Assembly: GCA_946902985.2 (NCBI GenBank)
Contig: OX336391.1
Coordinates: forward strand, 73,571,947 to 73,635,946
From: Meconema thalassinum
Taxonomy: Eukaryota; Arthropoda; Insecta; Orthoptera; Tettigoniidae
Direction of reading: 5' to 3'
DNA length: 64,000 nt
Under the pieces are notes generated by a model that saw only the letters and a list, made by a program, of their open reading frames with translations, was not told the origin of the DNA and ran no database searches. A program made the position numbers and the translations under genes. This document shows positions 21,102 to 33,409 of this stretch, in pieces (position 1 is the stretch's first letter; every line of letters begins with the position of its first letter).

Positions 21102-23018
21102 TGCCGCCGAAAAATGAATTATTTGGTACGTAAATGAGAATATTTTCCGAGCCCATGATAACCTTTAACATGGCAATATAAATCCTGGAACCTGACAAAA
21201 CCAGTCGTGTTAGCAAGCGAGAGAAGGCAGCAAGATTCCGATCGCGTGATATGTTGCGCAATAGAAGCTTCTAGAAACTTGATTTCGACATAGCAACAGT
21301 AAATTAGTTACGGAATATTATAAATATTGTGATAATTTATGTCATTGGACATAAGCCCACAGCCAATGAGGAGAGGTCTTATTGAAGACGGGAATACCTT
21401 CAACTATATCATATGGAGAATTTATGCATTTAAGCCCCAAGAAGGATATTTTATTCATTGGTAATGAGAAGAAAATTAAAGGAAAATATTACAGATACAT
21501 TGAAAGTCGCCGAAAGGACGAATTACGCAGTAATACGCATTACTAAAGTACGCGCTAAATTTCTGGTGGCAAACAGAAATGGCCGCCAAATGTTCGACTT
21601 GGAGAGGGAAATCCAAGCATCGAGGTTCTTTATCCTACGGACTTTCAAGAGTGTAGAGGTGTTTACCGGGATAACCGAGGTCCCGAACGATTTGTCCGAG
21701 TACGGTATTGAGACTTCTCGTGGAGACGGCGCGATCGCAGGGTCGATAGTGGAGATCCCAGTGCTTGTAAACTAGGCGAAGTTTGCAAGATTCTTAATAT
21801 TGCCATTGCTCATATATAGTTGAGAATAGACTTCAGCCAATTGAACAGTTATATAGTACAGTATGAATACTATTATTTGTTGACATTTAAGCGTTACTGA
21901 TAGATTTTTTTTAAAGATATCGACTTGTTAAAAGTGTATTAGAAAAGTGACGGACGCAGAAGCTGTAAAGCATATTAGTTGGAACGAGACACCAGTGAAC
22001 ACAGTCCATGTGAGTAACAGAGTTTTAACTGTCACATTGGAGCAGCATACAAACATTTTCATTATGACTGCTATTGTTCATCGAGAATTGTTATTCGATA
22101 TCTATCACATTGTTGCGATGATGAACTAAGAACTTTATGCGACAGGGGCACATTTAAGGCAGAGATATAGATGCAACATGGAGCTTCGTTAACCAGAATA
22201 CTTCTGAATGTAGACGTTATTTACACTTACATCTTGTGCATTAACGTCATTTCACGAACTTTATATAACATCTACGAGCTATAGAAATATTTCATTAACC
22301 ATCTATATGAATATTTCTACAAGATCACTCGACAATGACACTAAACTTTATCTACGACGGAGAATGAAGATGCACCATAAGAAGATTTGTCAAGATGCCA
22401 GGGAAGTCCCGGCAACCCAGAAGAATTATGCCAGGTAGGATGTAGTTCGATTCTAGTCGGAGGTTGGTGATTACCGGAGAGGAATTTCCTTCCTTATCCG
22501 TGGTCGCTGGTTCGAAGGAACGGACATGGGTCCAACTCAGTATCTTGGATTGAGGAAACAACTAAATATTTTCCAAATACTTAACTAGATCTTCTAGATA
22601 TCGTCTGATAAGGTAGCAGTGTTATTTACTTTTGTATTTAGATCATAATAGTGACATTCAGAGCCAACGTTTTACTCCGTATTTTCTGTATTTCGATGTT
22701 TCGACATATATTTATACTTCAGGTGTGTAACAAGATTTTATTCTACAAGATCATTTGAGATGATTGTCTTTCATCATTTTCACATTTACATTCTACGGAT
22801 CAGTTTCAGAAATGACATATTTGTTTGTTTAAGGAATCAGTATTCCTTATTTAAGACCAGTCATTTTAACTTTCGACGTTTTGAATTTTATTTGAATTAA
22901 GGCTGCAGACATTCAGTCGCGGATGCCAATTAAATTGCTTTCAAGTAATTTAATTTGGGCATTTTGTTGTAAGGAAAGCTTCAAGAACAGAAGAAACTAC
23001 GAATAATATATTGTTATA

Positions 23019-23684
23019 CAGAGAGTTTAGTTTGTATGTATCGGAGAACCTTGCTTGCCCGCTCGCCCGCGGCGCGAGCCTGTCTCCCGCCAGGCACTTT
23101 GCCGTAATGCAGCGCCCTAGCGGCACTGAGTCATTGAGTATAGGAATTTGTACTTACCTAGTTCACAGCTGGTGCTGAAAAAGTTCGCCTATCTTTGCCA
23201 CACATCGCTGGCACCTTTTTATGAAACTGGCAGGTACTCTCTGAAGTCCCTCAGCACCGATTGACTGTATTTCAGCTGTAATATAGTCTTTAAGCTCATT
23301 TATAGTGTGAGGTTTTCTCGCATACACTCTATTTTTAAGCGTCCCCCACAAATAAAAGTCACATGGTGATAAGTCTGGGCTTCACGGGGGCCACACGTTC
23401 CGACTTATAATCCTCGAACTGAAAATGCGACGCAATTCTGCCATGGATGCTTCGGCAGTGTGAGCTGTGGCAGAATCTTGTTGAAAATAAGTTGACAATC
23501 GCTCCCCGTCAGTCACTTCGTAAAAAAATTGGTCAAGAATCACATTGAAGTACAAATTCCTATACTCAATGCCTCAATGCCGCACGAGCGCCGCATAACG
23601 GCAAAGTGCCTGGCGGGTGACAGGCTCACGCCACGGGCGAGCAGGCAAGCGAGGTTCTCCGATACGTACAAACTACACTCTCTG
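23019..23684 (-). mobile_element. Tc1/mariner-like element with ~145-bp TIRs
   Basis: It begins CAGAGAGTTTAGTTTG and ends with the complement (CAAACTACACTCTCTG). The match continues inward for about 145 bp with roughly 10% mismatch. TA lies on both sides (23017-23018, 23685-23686), and the 3' LTR shows the empty site TTGTTATATTATCAT near 50762. At 666 bp it holds only a transposase fragment, so it is an internally deleted, non-autonomous copy. Confidence 0.92.
23163..23524 (-). pseudogene. C-terminal half of a mariner-type DDE transposase
   Basis: The minus strand reads YFQQDSATAHTA (second catalytic Asp), then ISRNVWPP, a TGA stop, SPDLSPCDFYLWGTLKNRVY (third catalytic Asp block) and a C-terminal tail to 23163. 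The N-terminal DNA-binding half and the first Asp are absent. The stop sits where Arg is usual (CGA to TGA). It starts inside the TIR region, so the reading frame was joined to the TIR by deletion. Confidence 0.88.
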
Positions 23685-24963
23685 TATTATCATAATTACT
23701 ATGTACTTTACGCAAATCTGAAAAGAAATATTCGTCATGATATGATAGAAGTCATATAGTCATAGACATTATTTGTATAGAATGGAGACACATTGCGGAA
23801 TTGACAGTCCTTACTTTATTTGAGAAAGCTAAGAGGTTTAGTCATTTAATTGTATTAGGAGATATATCTTTATAGAAGATAATTTTATCTTACGACAGGG
23901 AATGCAAAGCTAGTTTACCCTAGTCAAGATTGAATTCTATTGGACATAATAAATAACATGTGTGGTTATTTATATACTATATGAGGTGTCATGTTATATT
24001 GTGGACATGACATTGCAAAGAAGTATAATTTAAAGCTAGATAAGAATGGTGGACGTAATAGTATTTCTATTAAATGTATATGTAACTGTGGACAATTACG
24101 TAACATGTTATAATGTTAACTTATGGAGGTCATACACGACTTGTCTAAGGTCGTCATTTATTAATCGAAGTTTATTTTAAGAACAGAAGGAAGTGTTTTG
24201 TATACCAGCGGTTGGGTGTTACAACGCTGATGATTATGCCAGTAATTTAAATGCAAGTCCTACAGAAGAGATGTTGATAACAATGAATTTGTGTTAAGAA
24301 ATTGTTCAACATAGCAGATGAAAGTTTAATACCATATAATGGGTGTATATGACGCTACAAGGAGATGTTTGTGCTCATGCGAGGTTGTACCGCACTTGAG
24401 GGAAATTACAGAATTATAGTTCTTTTGGTATGAACATGGCATTAATAGCAAAGGAGTCGTTGTGTTAAGAACTCCGAGATATGTAAATTTACGACTTAGC
24501 AGTGATGACATGAGAGTGAATAAGCGGAAAATAATTTGGGAAAGGAATTGTCAACATATGTTAACTAATACCTTTATTAATCTTTTTATTAAAACACGGA
24601 ATTGAGTATTTACGTGCATTTGACCTTTGTTGGTTGAACGCATTTGACTGATATTGACTACAAACGCAATTTCGACAGGGTAGTGCAGTATATTAACATT
24701 GGTACGTGATTAAGGAATTTTATGTGAAGATCACATACTTAAATATTTAATAAAAAGGTGTACTTTGAGAGAGAGAGCTAAGACTGCATTATATAACGTT
24801 AAACATAACGAATACTGTGTGTAAATATTTGTCACAATTATTTAATTAGAGAAATTTTAATAATAATAATAATTATTATTATTCGATCAGATGTTTTTAT
24901 TATTGAAACTACAGAGGACAAATTGTTCATTGGGTTAATAAATATGAATATACATTATTGTTT

Positions 24964-25518
24964 TCACCTTCCACCTTCACAAAATTTCACAATGGAAGGA
25001 CCCCGGTTTTTACATGTGATTACGTGGTACCGACTAAATTGTTTACCATATAATTTATAAGTACAGGATATGTCTATGCCATGTAAGTACTCGGTGACGC
25101 ACAGTTTATTGGGGTACCCATGTACCGCCATCGAGTTAACGAAGTGTCGTAGGTCTTGATTGGTGTCAGTTAATACCCTATACGTCATGGCTTCCGTTAT
25201 TTAAAATTCGAGCCAGATTTCATCTCTCTTCTTCACTCTCTCATGCATTAGTCTTTTCCAGGCGTCCGTAGATGGTACTCCTCTCTTCGTCCGTAGGTCC
25301 TCAATGAAGAAGTTCTCCTTGGCAAGTTCGTACACTAGTCTAGATTTTGCATATTTTGATAACCCCAGGGTTGCTTTTAGAAAGCGCGACTTCACTGCCT
25401 CGAGCGTCCTCAAGTCCGCCAGGGTCAGTTTCTCCCAGATGATTTCTATCCCGAATGTGGCGATGGGCGCTATTTTCGCGACAAATATTCTCATAGCAGT
25501 TCCCAAAGAGAGCTTCAA
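24964..25518 (-). pseudogene. LINE-C C-terminal region with zinc-knuckle-like block
   Basis: Frame 25518-25201 contains FGIEIIWEKLTLADLRTLEA and VKSRFLKATLGLSKYAKSRL. The same region at 63979-63662 is similar at most positions. Frame 25188-24964 contains TNQDLRHFVNSMAVHGYP and a CTYKLY...RYHVITC block. In the sister copy this reads C-x2-C-x7-H-x3-C, while here the second Cys is Tyr. It is likely a nucleic-acid-binding knuckle. Confidence 0.8.
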
Positions 25519-25579
25519 GAGTGATTTAATGTCATATATGGCTTTAGTTGCCGCCGTTGCACGAAACTTGATGTGGACA

Positions 25580-26922
25580 CTAGGCTCTAGCTGTTGTTTG
25601 CATTGTCAATCCTAAGTATGTGAATGTATTTACTGTCTTAAGGGGATTCAATCCTAGGTATATCCTGTCTCCCGAGGCATCTCTGCCACCTTTCCGAAAC
25701 GTCATTTTTACTGTTTTCTCTGTTTTAATTTTCATCTTGTGATCCTTTGCCCAACTGTCGAGATTTGTTATGGCTTTTTGCACTTCATGTACGGAACTTG
25801 AACCAATGACCGTATCGTCAGCGTATAGGTATATTTTAACATTTTCCGTTCCTAGCGTAGTTGCCGTCACCACATCGTACGTTGCAATGTTGAATAGTAG
25901 GGGCTGAGCAGGTCTCCTTGCAATACACCGTTGGTTTGTGTTATCAAATTCGAAGTTGCGACACGGTCAATAATTTGTATATAATTTGTGGTCAGAATGT
26001 TGCTTATCAATGTAGTGAGCTTGTTGTTTTCGCCCATTATGGCTACCAGTTTCGCAATTATTAGCGACCTGCTTAACGAGTCGAAGGCTTTCGCGTAATC
26101 GACAAACACTACGTGAAATATGCCACTAGGATGTCTTAGAGTTTCTTCAATGTCAACGAGTAGGTTGTTAATGGAGTGGAGAGTGCTTCGTCCTTTACGG
26201 AATCCAAACTGTTCATCTGGGAGTTTATGGTCTACTGTTTCTGTGATCCTTTTAGCGAGGAGTTTTGTCAGTATCTTCATCATGTTCTTTTCGATAGCGA
26301 TCCCTCTGTAGGAGTTTGGATCTGATTGATCGCCTTTACCCTTGAACAGCACTTTAATAGTTGAGATTCTCCATGCTGTGGGGATGCTACATTCATGTAG
26401 ACAGATGTTCATTAAGTCTGATATTGCCGGAAACAACATCTCTGTTGAGTCTTTAACGTGTTCGTTACAAATCCCGTCAGGTCCTAAGGCCTTATTGTTT
26501 TTGAGTGACATGATAGCTTCTTCTACCTCCTCCGATGTGAACGGGTTGGTTTCATTTTGATATGTTCCCATTTTAGTTGGTTCAAGATTGGTGACATCTC
26601 CGTCTACATTTAATATGTTCCGGAAGTGTTTTTCCCATTCAGCCATTTCTATTTTTCCAAAGCCACTTGTTTTTCTATGGTTCAATGCTACAAATGGGTA
26701 ATTGATGGCTTCTTCTACTATTCTTAACGTCTTTTTTTCCAAATGTTCCTTACGTTTTACCGATAGTAGTCTTTTGTAATCCTTCTTGATGATGCTGTAT
26801 TGTAGTAATGTTTCCTGCTCCATAGAAAATTTTGCGACATGCATGGCCTCGATGACTCTTTTTCTCCTCAGATAACATTCTTTGTCGAACCATATTCGTG
26901 ATCTTCTTTCCGGCTTATACAA
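25580..26922 (-). pseudogene. LINE-C reverse transcriptase
   Basis: Frame 26922-25867 (351 codons) has linker RIWFDKECYLRRKRV, NNKALGPDGICNEHVK, AWRISTIKVLFKGKGDQSD, PNSYRGIAIE, LPDEQFGFRKGRSTLHSI and FVDYAKAFDSLSR (palm A), then GVLQGDLLSP (palm B'). It goes out of frame near 25870 and continues in 25873-25580 with IYLYADDTVIGSS, the catalytic YADD. The core motifs are intact and a single frameshift separates them, so the copy is fairly young. The endonuclease is missing through 5' truncation. Confidence 0.9.
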
Positions 26923-27971
26923 AAGTACTGATTTGATAGTTTTTTCCAGGGATAGCGCGGCTGCGTCTATGTATTATCTCTTTATGTGTTTATCAAAACT
27001 TATCCATTCTTCCGATTCCTGTCGAGATCGGGCAGTGTTTTTTGAAATGTAGTGTATTTTAGTATGAATGTTTTTGGAACGAATGTTTTTAAGTTGTTAA
27101 TTGTGATTTGAACAACGCTATTGGTCATGAACAATACGAGAGAGTGCATGGATGATTGTATTAAATGTTGAGGGTGTTTGCTTGAGAATTGAAAGAGATA
27201 TGGCCAGTTTCATAATGAATAAATGTAACTTTTTAGACAAGGCTTTTATATGCCAGCATCGTGCTCGCCACGAATGCGAACGGAAAAATGGATCCTGTTT
27301 TAAAAACTCGAGGCCACCATATGACAAAATAAATGGAGATTTATTGATGGCCACGGCCTTCTGAATGAAACCAGCTTACCGGCTGATTGTATGTGTGTCA
27401 ATATGAATGAGACTAGAAACCAGATGTGTATAGCGAGGCGCGGGCCAACCTTAATAGCGTTATAAGAATGCTAGGCTCGCCGGAATTGTTTGTTAAACGT
27501 TTTATTGGTTCTAAATTTATGTATGTATTAATGGCATTAAAGTAACTTCAGTAGTGTTAGTGGAGAGCGTAAGAATGTATTAATTAATTTATTAATTAGG
27601 AATTGTCATTATTTGTTTAAATATTAGTTATAGTTTACATTTGTTAAATAAATTTACTTAGTTCGTTTTCTTTATCGTCTTTTGTGTGATTTATTTTAAA
27701 TATAACTGAAACAGTGGTATCGTGGATCCATTTTCAGGAGGGAGCTAAGTCCCTTTATAGAAAAAGAGATTAAAGGTAGGTGTCAAACTGAGCCCCAGTG
27801 TATTTTGTTGTATATCCACGATATCATTGATCAATACTGTGTAAATTCCCGAAGACCTTGTTGGAGCGATTTCTGATGGACTTTTAGCCGGAGCCTTCTT
27901 AGAAATAAGCGATCCCGCTTTGCGATGGATTTCCGACAGGCCTCTTCCCGAATTTACGGGTACAGTAGGGA

Positions 27972-27991
27972 TGGCGTCCTAACTAAGGGGC
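27972..27991 (+). other. Primer-binding-site-like motif of Gypsy-1
   Basis: TGGCGTCCTAACTAAGGGGC starts 7 bases after the LTR end. It resembles the TGGCG start of the primer sites of Gypsy-2 and Gypsy-3. The following ~540 bases to the gag start are untranslated leader. Confidence 0.6.
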
Positions 27992-28533
27992 TACGAAATT
28001 AGCTTCGTAGAGCCTTTAGAAGTTGTTGGTTTGAACATTTCTAGTGGAAGAAATGATTACCAAACTTATGGGATGTCTAGTCCAAATTTGGACGGATGTG
28101 AGGGTGATTATATAAGTATTTTTGTGTTGATTTTAGTAAGGTTGCACTCTAACAAAAGATCAGATCTTATAGAAAACCTGAGAAAGGTATAATAGGTGGA
28201 AAGTTTCGAAAACGACCTATGATCTTGATTTTATTTTATTTTATCGGTTCATGACAGTTGTTAGTCATGTTTAATATAAAGCTAACTTGTTTCAATGACA
28301 GTAAATGTAGAGTTCCTTTATGTTAGTATATTAAAATAGATCACAAGTGAACAAAGAGTATAAGTAGGTTTATTAAACATAGGGTGTCTGTTAAGTTAAT
28401 GTTAAGATAATATTAAGTTATCTATAGACATTAAGGTGCCCAAATACATGGAGGAAAGCGTTGCTCGAATGTTGTTATCTTGCTCTGTTTTTAAATATGT
28501 CCCTACAGCAGTTTGAATATTTGTATTGTTGTA

Positions 28534-29786
28534 ATGGCAACAATGGCAGCTGAGGATGTCAGGACAATGATGGAGGAGATGCAGGAGAAGCTGCTGGACA
28601 GTATAAAGGAGAATTTTTAGAGCGTTAAGGGTGAGATCAAAGAGAATTTAAAGATGAATATGCAGGATATGCAATGTAAATTTCAGGAGGCGAAACGAGA
28701 CTTGGAGCAGCTGAAAAGAGTACGTAAAAAGGATCTTGATATAGTAGTGGTCAAGGTTTTTGAAAATGTTGTTGAATCCATTACAGATATAGTTACTGAG
28801 AGCGTGAAAGAGAGCTTTAAAGAGGAGATTCAGGGAGTTCAGACTTCCTTGGATGGATTACAGACTAGTGCCTCTGACATGAACATAAATGCAACGCGTT
28901 TACAGAACACTTCCAAGGTGATACGGGATGATGTAAGTGGTGTACCGACAGATATCGGAGATGTCCGAAATGATGTAGCTAGTGTACAGACTAAAGTCGA
29001 TAGTGTCCAGTCAGATGTCGAAGATGTCCGAATTGATGTATCAAATGTTACATCAGATGTTGCTAAGGTTCAGGGAGATGTTGAAAATGTTCTAGTAGAT
29101 ATTAATAATATGCAAATAGATATCAATAGTGTCTAGACTGATAGCAATAAAATGCAAACTGAGGTTAACACAATTTTCGTAGACGTCACTTAAGTCCAAG
29201 GAGACATTTATAAGATTAGGAGAGAAGTGGAAGAGTCTAAAACCCAATGTAAAGAGAATATAGGAGCTTTAAGGTCACAATTTGTTGATGATGCGTTAAA
29301 GACTACTGCTTCTTTAGCGGAATTAAAAACAAATGTTGATACTTTGCGTACTCGGGTCATAGACCATATCAAAATCCTTAAAACAAATATAGAGGAAGAC
29401 ATTGCCGAAATGTTGAAGGCAAATGTAGTCGTTTGGAAGAACGAGTGGAATAATTCCAGCAGCGAGCATGTAAAAAAGATACAGGGTAATATAGAAAGAG
29501 AATTAGCCAGTACACAGCTAGATATTCATCGCGAAGTTACTAGTGTGAGATAAGACTAGGTAAGCGTATTGATCAGCTTACTCAAAAACAGGTGGACGAT
29601 ATAACTCAATCGAGTCAGGAGAATCAAACTTTGAAGGAAAGTATAGATAAGGTTGTCACTGACGTAAATGCGATTCATGAGGGAAAATCTACTGAACTAG
29701 AAGAGTACATAAGTAGAAAATTACAAAGTCTCAACTTAGGAGATGTTTCCAGTTTTGAGACATAAAAAGAGGATTTGAAGATAGAA
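28534..29786 (+). pseudogene. Gypsy-1 Gag N-terminal coiled coil
   Basis: The start ATG at 28534 gives MATMAAEDV. One frame then continues to 29553 except for three stops (28618 TAG, 29134 TAG, 29191 TAA). Each lies where CAG or CAA would fit the repeat, so all look like C-to-T changes. Near 29550 a frameshift occurs, after which a coiled coil continues to the Gypsy-2 insertion at 29790 with one more stop. The stretch 28930-29130 is a run of perfect heptads of type V-x-x-V-Q-x-D. The protein resumes at 43477 on the far side of Gypsy-2. Confidence 0.85.
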
Positions 29787-30439
29787 GTAGTGAACCCTTT
29801 ACCCTATGTTGGTTAAATGATTCTACTTTTTATTTCTTCAATTAATAAATATTTCAACCAGCATCATGAAAGTAGCCAGACAGTGATGAGGAAATCTCAA
29901 GCATTTGTTGGAGACAGTAGGGACATACCTGCATCAGTTTAACAAAAGGCTAAGTACTTGAGCTATGAAAAGAAATAGCAGAGCGATGTATCATAAGGAC
30001 AGGTGTGGCTACCTCAATTTTAGAAGCGACGCGCGGTGAGACATGGTTCTGGTATGTTCATTGTGTTATTCGCGCCTAGAAGAAATATGATGCAGTAACG
30101 TGAATGGCTGATGAAGAAAATAGACACTCCCAAGACGCCAAGATCTACTAGAAACCGCCAAATTACAGAAAATGGAGAACCAATGAGAAGAGAATGCCTA
30201 CTTGCGCGCCAACTCCGGCTGGGGTACGCGGTGGCTAGTATTCACGCGGGAAATCGCCTAGACAAAATCTCTACGATCGATTCTAGGATTAATGGGCATA
30301 TTCTTGACCTGTGCAATATTACGAGTTCAGTGATATTTATTTCATTCCTGTATCACAATTATTTCGAAATTTTTTTACATAAAATCCCCCTCCATCTAGA
30401 CCCAAGGGCCAGTTCATTTATAAGTGTGTCGAAGAGCCA

Positions 30440-30540
30440 AGACATTGACTTTTATTTTATGTGTCGAGGACACGAGACTTTTATTTGGTGCGTCTACGGA
30501 CGTAGACTTGTATTTTATGTGTCGAGGACACAAGATATTC
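30440..30540. repeat. Palindrome-bearing ~29-bp triplicate in Gypsy-2 LTR
   Basis: Three units of about 29 bp carry GACTTTTATTT or GACTTGTATTT, each followed by a palindrome: GTGTCGAGGACAC, then GCGTCTACGGACGTAG, then GTGTCGAGGACAC. The same array is at 41450-41550. Such sites could bind a dimeric factor or form RNA hairpins; this is inference. Confidence 0.75.
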
Positions 30541-31999
30541 ATTGTAAAGTGTTAAACTCAGTGATAGTGATTGTACTATAGTTATAGGGAAAGTATCGTC
30601 GATAATTCGCCAACGAATAGTGACAGGGAATTTAGTACCTGAACAAGCGAATTTAGTAGACAGACATAAAGTGTATAATAACCTAATTTTTGTATCAGCG
30701 CAAGGATGACATCGATGAATGCAGAGGAAGTGTGGAATTATCAACAGTCCGTCCAGATGGCTGCTATGAGATAAAGAAGCATCCAGTTGGGGAATGGCGT
30801 CTGATGTTCTTTGACGGGTGACTACAAAAAGAGATGAGTACGAAATAATATTTTATTATTTATTAAATTAACTTATGGTTTATGGGACATATTTTTTGTA
30901 AATACTTTGCTTGTGTGATTAATGTAGTATATTTAGTTTTGATCTGACACATTTTTGTTTGGAAGCAGCTCGCACAATTGTAGTTTTTGGAAGGTTCTTT
31001 TCTTTGTGTTGTGTTAACTAACGTATCTATGTGAACGGCCGTGTTCGCCTATGCTATGAAGTGCGGTTAAAAACGTCTCTCGGAGATATGTCGTGTTTCA
31101 GAAGTAGGACTGAATTAATATAATTATATAGTAGATTGGAGGGTAATTAAATTTTGTTGAGATTTATTATTGATCAGATTCAGTGTGATTATTGCCTTTG
31201 GAGCAATGCAATTTGTGACGAAGAGTATTCTGCTCTATCGTAGGTTTTAAATATTGTGTTAAATGTTTGCGAGCTCTAATTCAGCAGACCCGCGTGAAAG
31301 GCGTTATGTCAGTCCCAGATGTGTGTATTGTGAGTATATTTTGGTGGTATTACAAGCGGGAACTTCAGCAGAGACTGATTTCTGTCAGCTTGGTGCCAGA
31401 TTCATATTGTATCCTTGCGAGGACAATTATGGATATGTGATTATTGTCTGACCATATGTTGAGTTGGAGGAGATGTTAGCTGCTGTTGATTCCTTGAGAT
31501 AACAGTCCAGCTGGTCGGCTATTTATATACACTGGAAGGGGGACATGACTGGTATTATGGAAAGGGTGAGTTGTGGTCACAAGGGCTGGCTGAGTTTCGC
31601 AAGCAAGCTCATTAAAGTGGAGTGCACGTCTGGCTCCCAATTACTTGAAAATAAATATAAATGTGAGAAACTGATCAATGGTAAAATTGTTTAAATAAAT
31701 GGGAGTTGCCTACGAAACACGATAACCTTCGAAGCGTTTCCTTAACATGCAAGTTTTGTTAATATAAAGTAATCTTAACCACTCAGGTTGTTTGTTGTTG
31801 TTGGTTTATTCTATGTTTATTTTCCATGTCAGTGACCCGTGAATCACGTGCGGCGCTGTTTTTCCTTGTTGTTGAGTATCTGGCCATTGTGGCAGCTCAT
31901 TTGGTTAAGTGTGTCACCACACTAATAAGGGTCTCAGTGAGATGCCTGTAAATAGTAGAGTTGTAATATGTGTGTCAGAATTAGATTTAAGGATTTTTA

Positions 32000-33409
32000 G
32001 CCTACTTTTCACATTTTGCAAAAATGAGGAAAAAGTAGACTTATGAGATCGGGCAAATGTGTGTCTGTCTGTCTGTCTGTCTGTCCTTCTGTCTGTCTGT
32101 CTGGCTGTGTGTGTGTCCCCCCCTATCAACTCCTAAACGGCTGCAGCAATCGAAACAAAATTTGGTAGGAGTAAAGATCTATACCTGAATATCTCACGGC
32201 CATATTTGAAAATGATGGCAGTGCTACCAACTGCTAAAAAATCGCAATTGAAATTTGAGCTCCATGTTGGATATCTTGGAAAGTATGAATGGGAGCTATT
32301 TCAAAATTGGCACACGTACAGATCATAATATTTCAGTTTAATTTCCAGGAGGCCAAACATGGCAGTGTTGCCAAAATGATTATAAGCCTCCTGATAGGTC
32401 CAATTTTTAAATGCATATAACTTCTACACTATCAAGCGGAATTCAACCGAATTTCGAATGTTGTATGTGTACATAACCAGATATAACTGAGCGTATTCTT
32501 AAGACCTACCAGGGCTGCCAACTGTTAATAAATGCTCCCAATTTATTTTATCCAAATACCAATATATCAGAAAGTATGCAAGCCGACAGCTTTAAACTAT
32601 GCACACGTATAGTACCTGACATTCTATATTAATTTGGAATAACTTATATACGTCAGTGCTACCAACATGATTCTAAGCCTGCTGAGAGGTCCAACTTTAA
32701 ATACATGTAACTTCCATACTATCATTTGGATTTCAACCAAATTTCGTATGTGCTATGTGTACCATAACAGATATGACTATGCGTATTCTAATGAGCAACC
32801 AGGGCTGCCAACTGTTAATATGTGCTGCCCCTATTTTTGTTACCCTAATATCAATATATCAGAAAGTATGCAAGCCAATAGCTCAAACCTTTGCACACGT
32901 ATAGTACCTGGCATTCTAGACGAATTTGGAGTAACTAACATACGTCAGTGCTGCCAACATGATTCTAAGCCTGCTGATAGGTCCAATTTTAAAATGCATG
33001 TAACTTCTATACTAACTAATGGATTTCATTCAAAATTGGCACAACAATAGATCATATTATTTCAGATTATTTCTGACCAATACATGCATGACATTGTTGC
33101 CAACATGATTTTACGCGTGCTGTTAGATCCAATGTTTAACAGCATGTAACGTCCATGCTATCCAGTGGACTTCAACCAAATTTTGTATTTAGTACCGTAA
33201 GAGACGGAGTTAAGAATATATTCAGTCATCAGGGCTGCCAACTGTAGTGCTCTATTAGGATACATTATGCCAGGTATACAGTATTTCAAACTAATTGGAA
33301 ATTTCGATATTAGCAACTTAATTTCGTCATTATTCTAGATAGGTTCATATTCTGTAGAATAATCATTGGCATGAAAAGTAGGCTGTATAGTTCTTCACGG
33401 AACTTCTTG
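32000..33409 (+). mobile_element. HINE3: Helentron-type element in Gypsy-2 5' LTR
   Basis: It starts AGCCTACTTTTCACATTTTG with AAAAAGTAGACTTATGAGATC and (GTCT)n at 32063-32102. Tandem ~285-bp units contain CAACATGATTCTAAGC (32655, 32946; variants 32374, 33095). The 3' end is AAAAGTAGGCT, hairpin AGTTC-TTCACG-GAACT (33389-33404) and TCTTG. The empty site GGATTTTTATTAATG is in the 3' LTR at 43002. The insert adds itself plus two T bases, that is, insertion within a T run. It is 1410 bp with no coding frame. Confidence 0.92.

Larger units (their letters stand above)
24899..27035 (-). mobile_element. LINE-C: 5'-truncated non-LTR retrotransposon
   Basis: It is flanked by TGTTTTT on both sides (24892-24898 and 27036 onward) as target duplication. 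The 3' LTR of Gypsy-1 has the empty site GATCAGATGTTTTTTGAAA near 51940. It encodes, on the minus strand, the endonuclease-RT linker, RT, and a C-terminal region with a zinc-knuckle-like block. The 3' end is AATAATAA. A related copy starts at ~63441. Confidence 0.9.
21102..27964 (+). repeat. 5' LTR of Gypsy-1 with two inserts
   Basis: The LTR spans 6863 bp, or about 4.06 kb without the mariner-like element (23019-23684) and LINE-C (24899-27035). Its partner is 48076-62956. It contains a 105-codon frame (21458-21775) and a 60-codon frame (21947-22129), both also open in the 3' LTR (48433-48750 and 49717-49899) despite many substitutions. Whether these are translated is unknown. Confidence 0.88.

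Noticed and set aside
30111..30581. 156-codon frame in Gypsy-2 LTR as a gene, supported by its copy at 41121
   Set aside because: The two LTRs are nearly identical because of recent insertion, so the shared frame is no evidence of selection.
32000..33409. AGCCTACTTTT/AAAAGTAGGCT as TIRs of a cut-and-paste DNA transposon with TT duplication
   Set aside because: The right copy is subterminal, 25 bases inside the end, and is followed by a hairpin and CTTG. Two independent TT sites fit Helentron insertion better.
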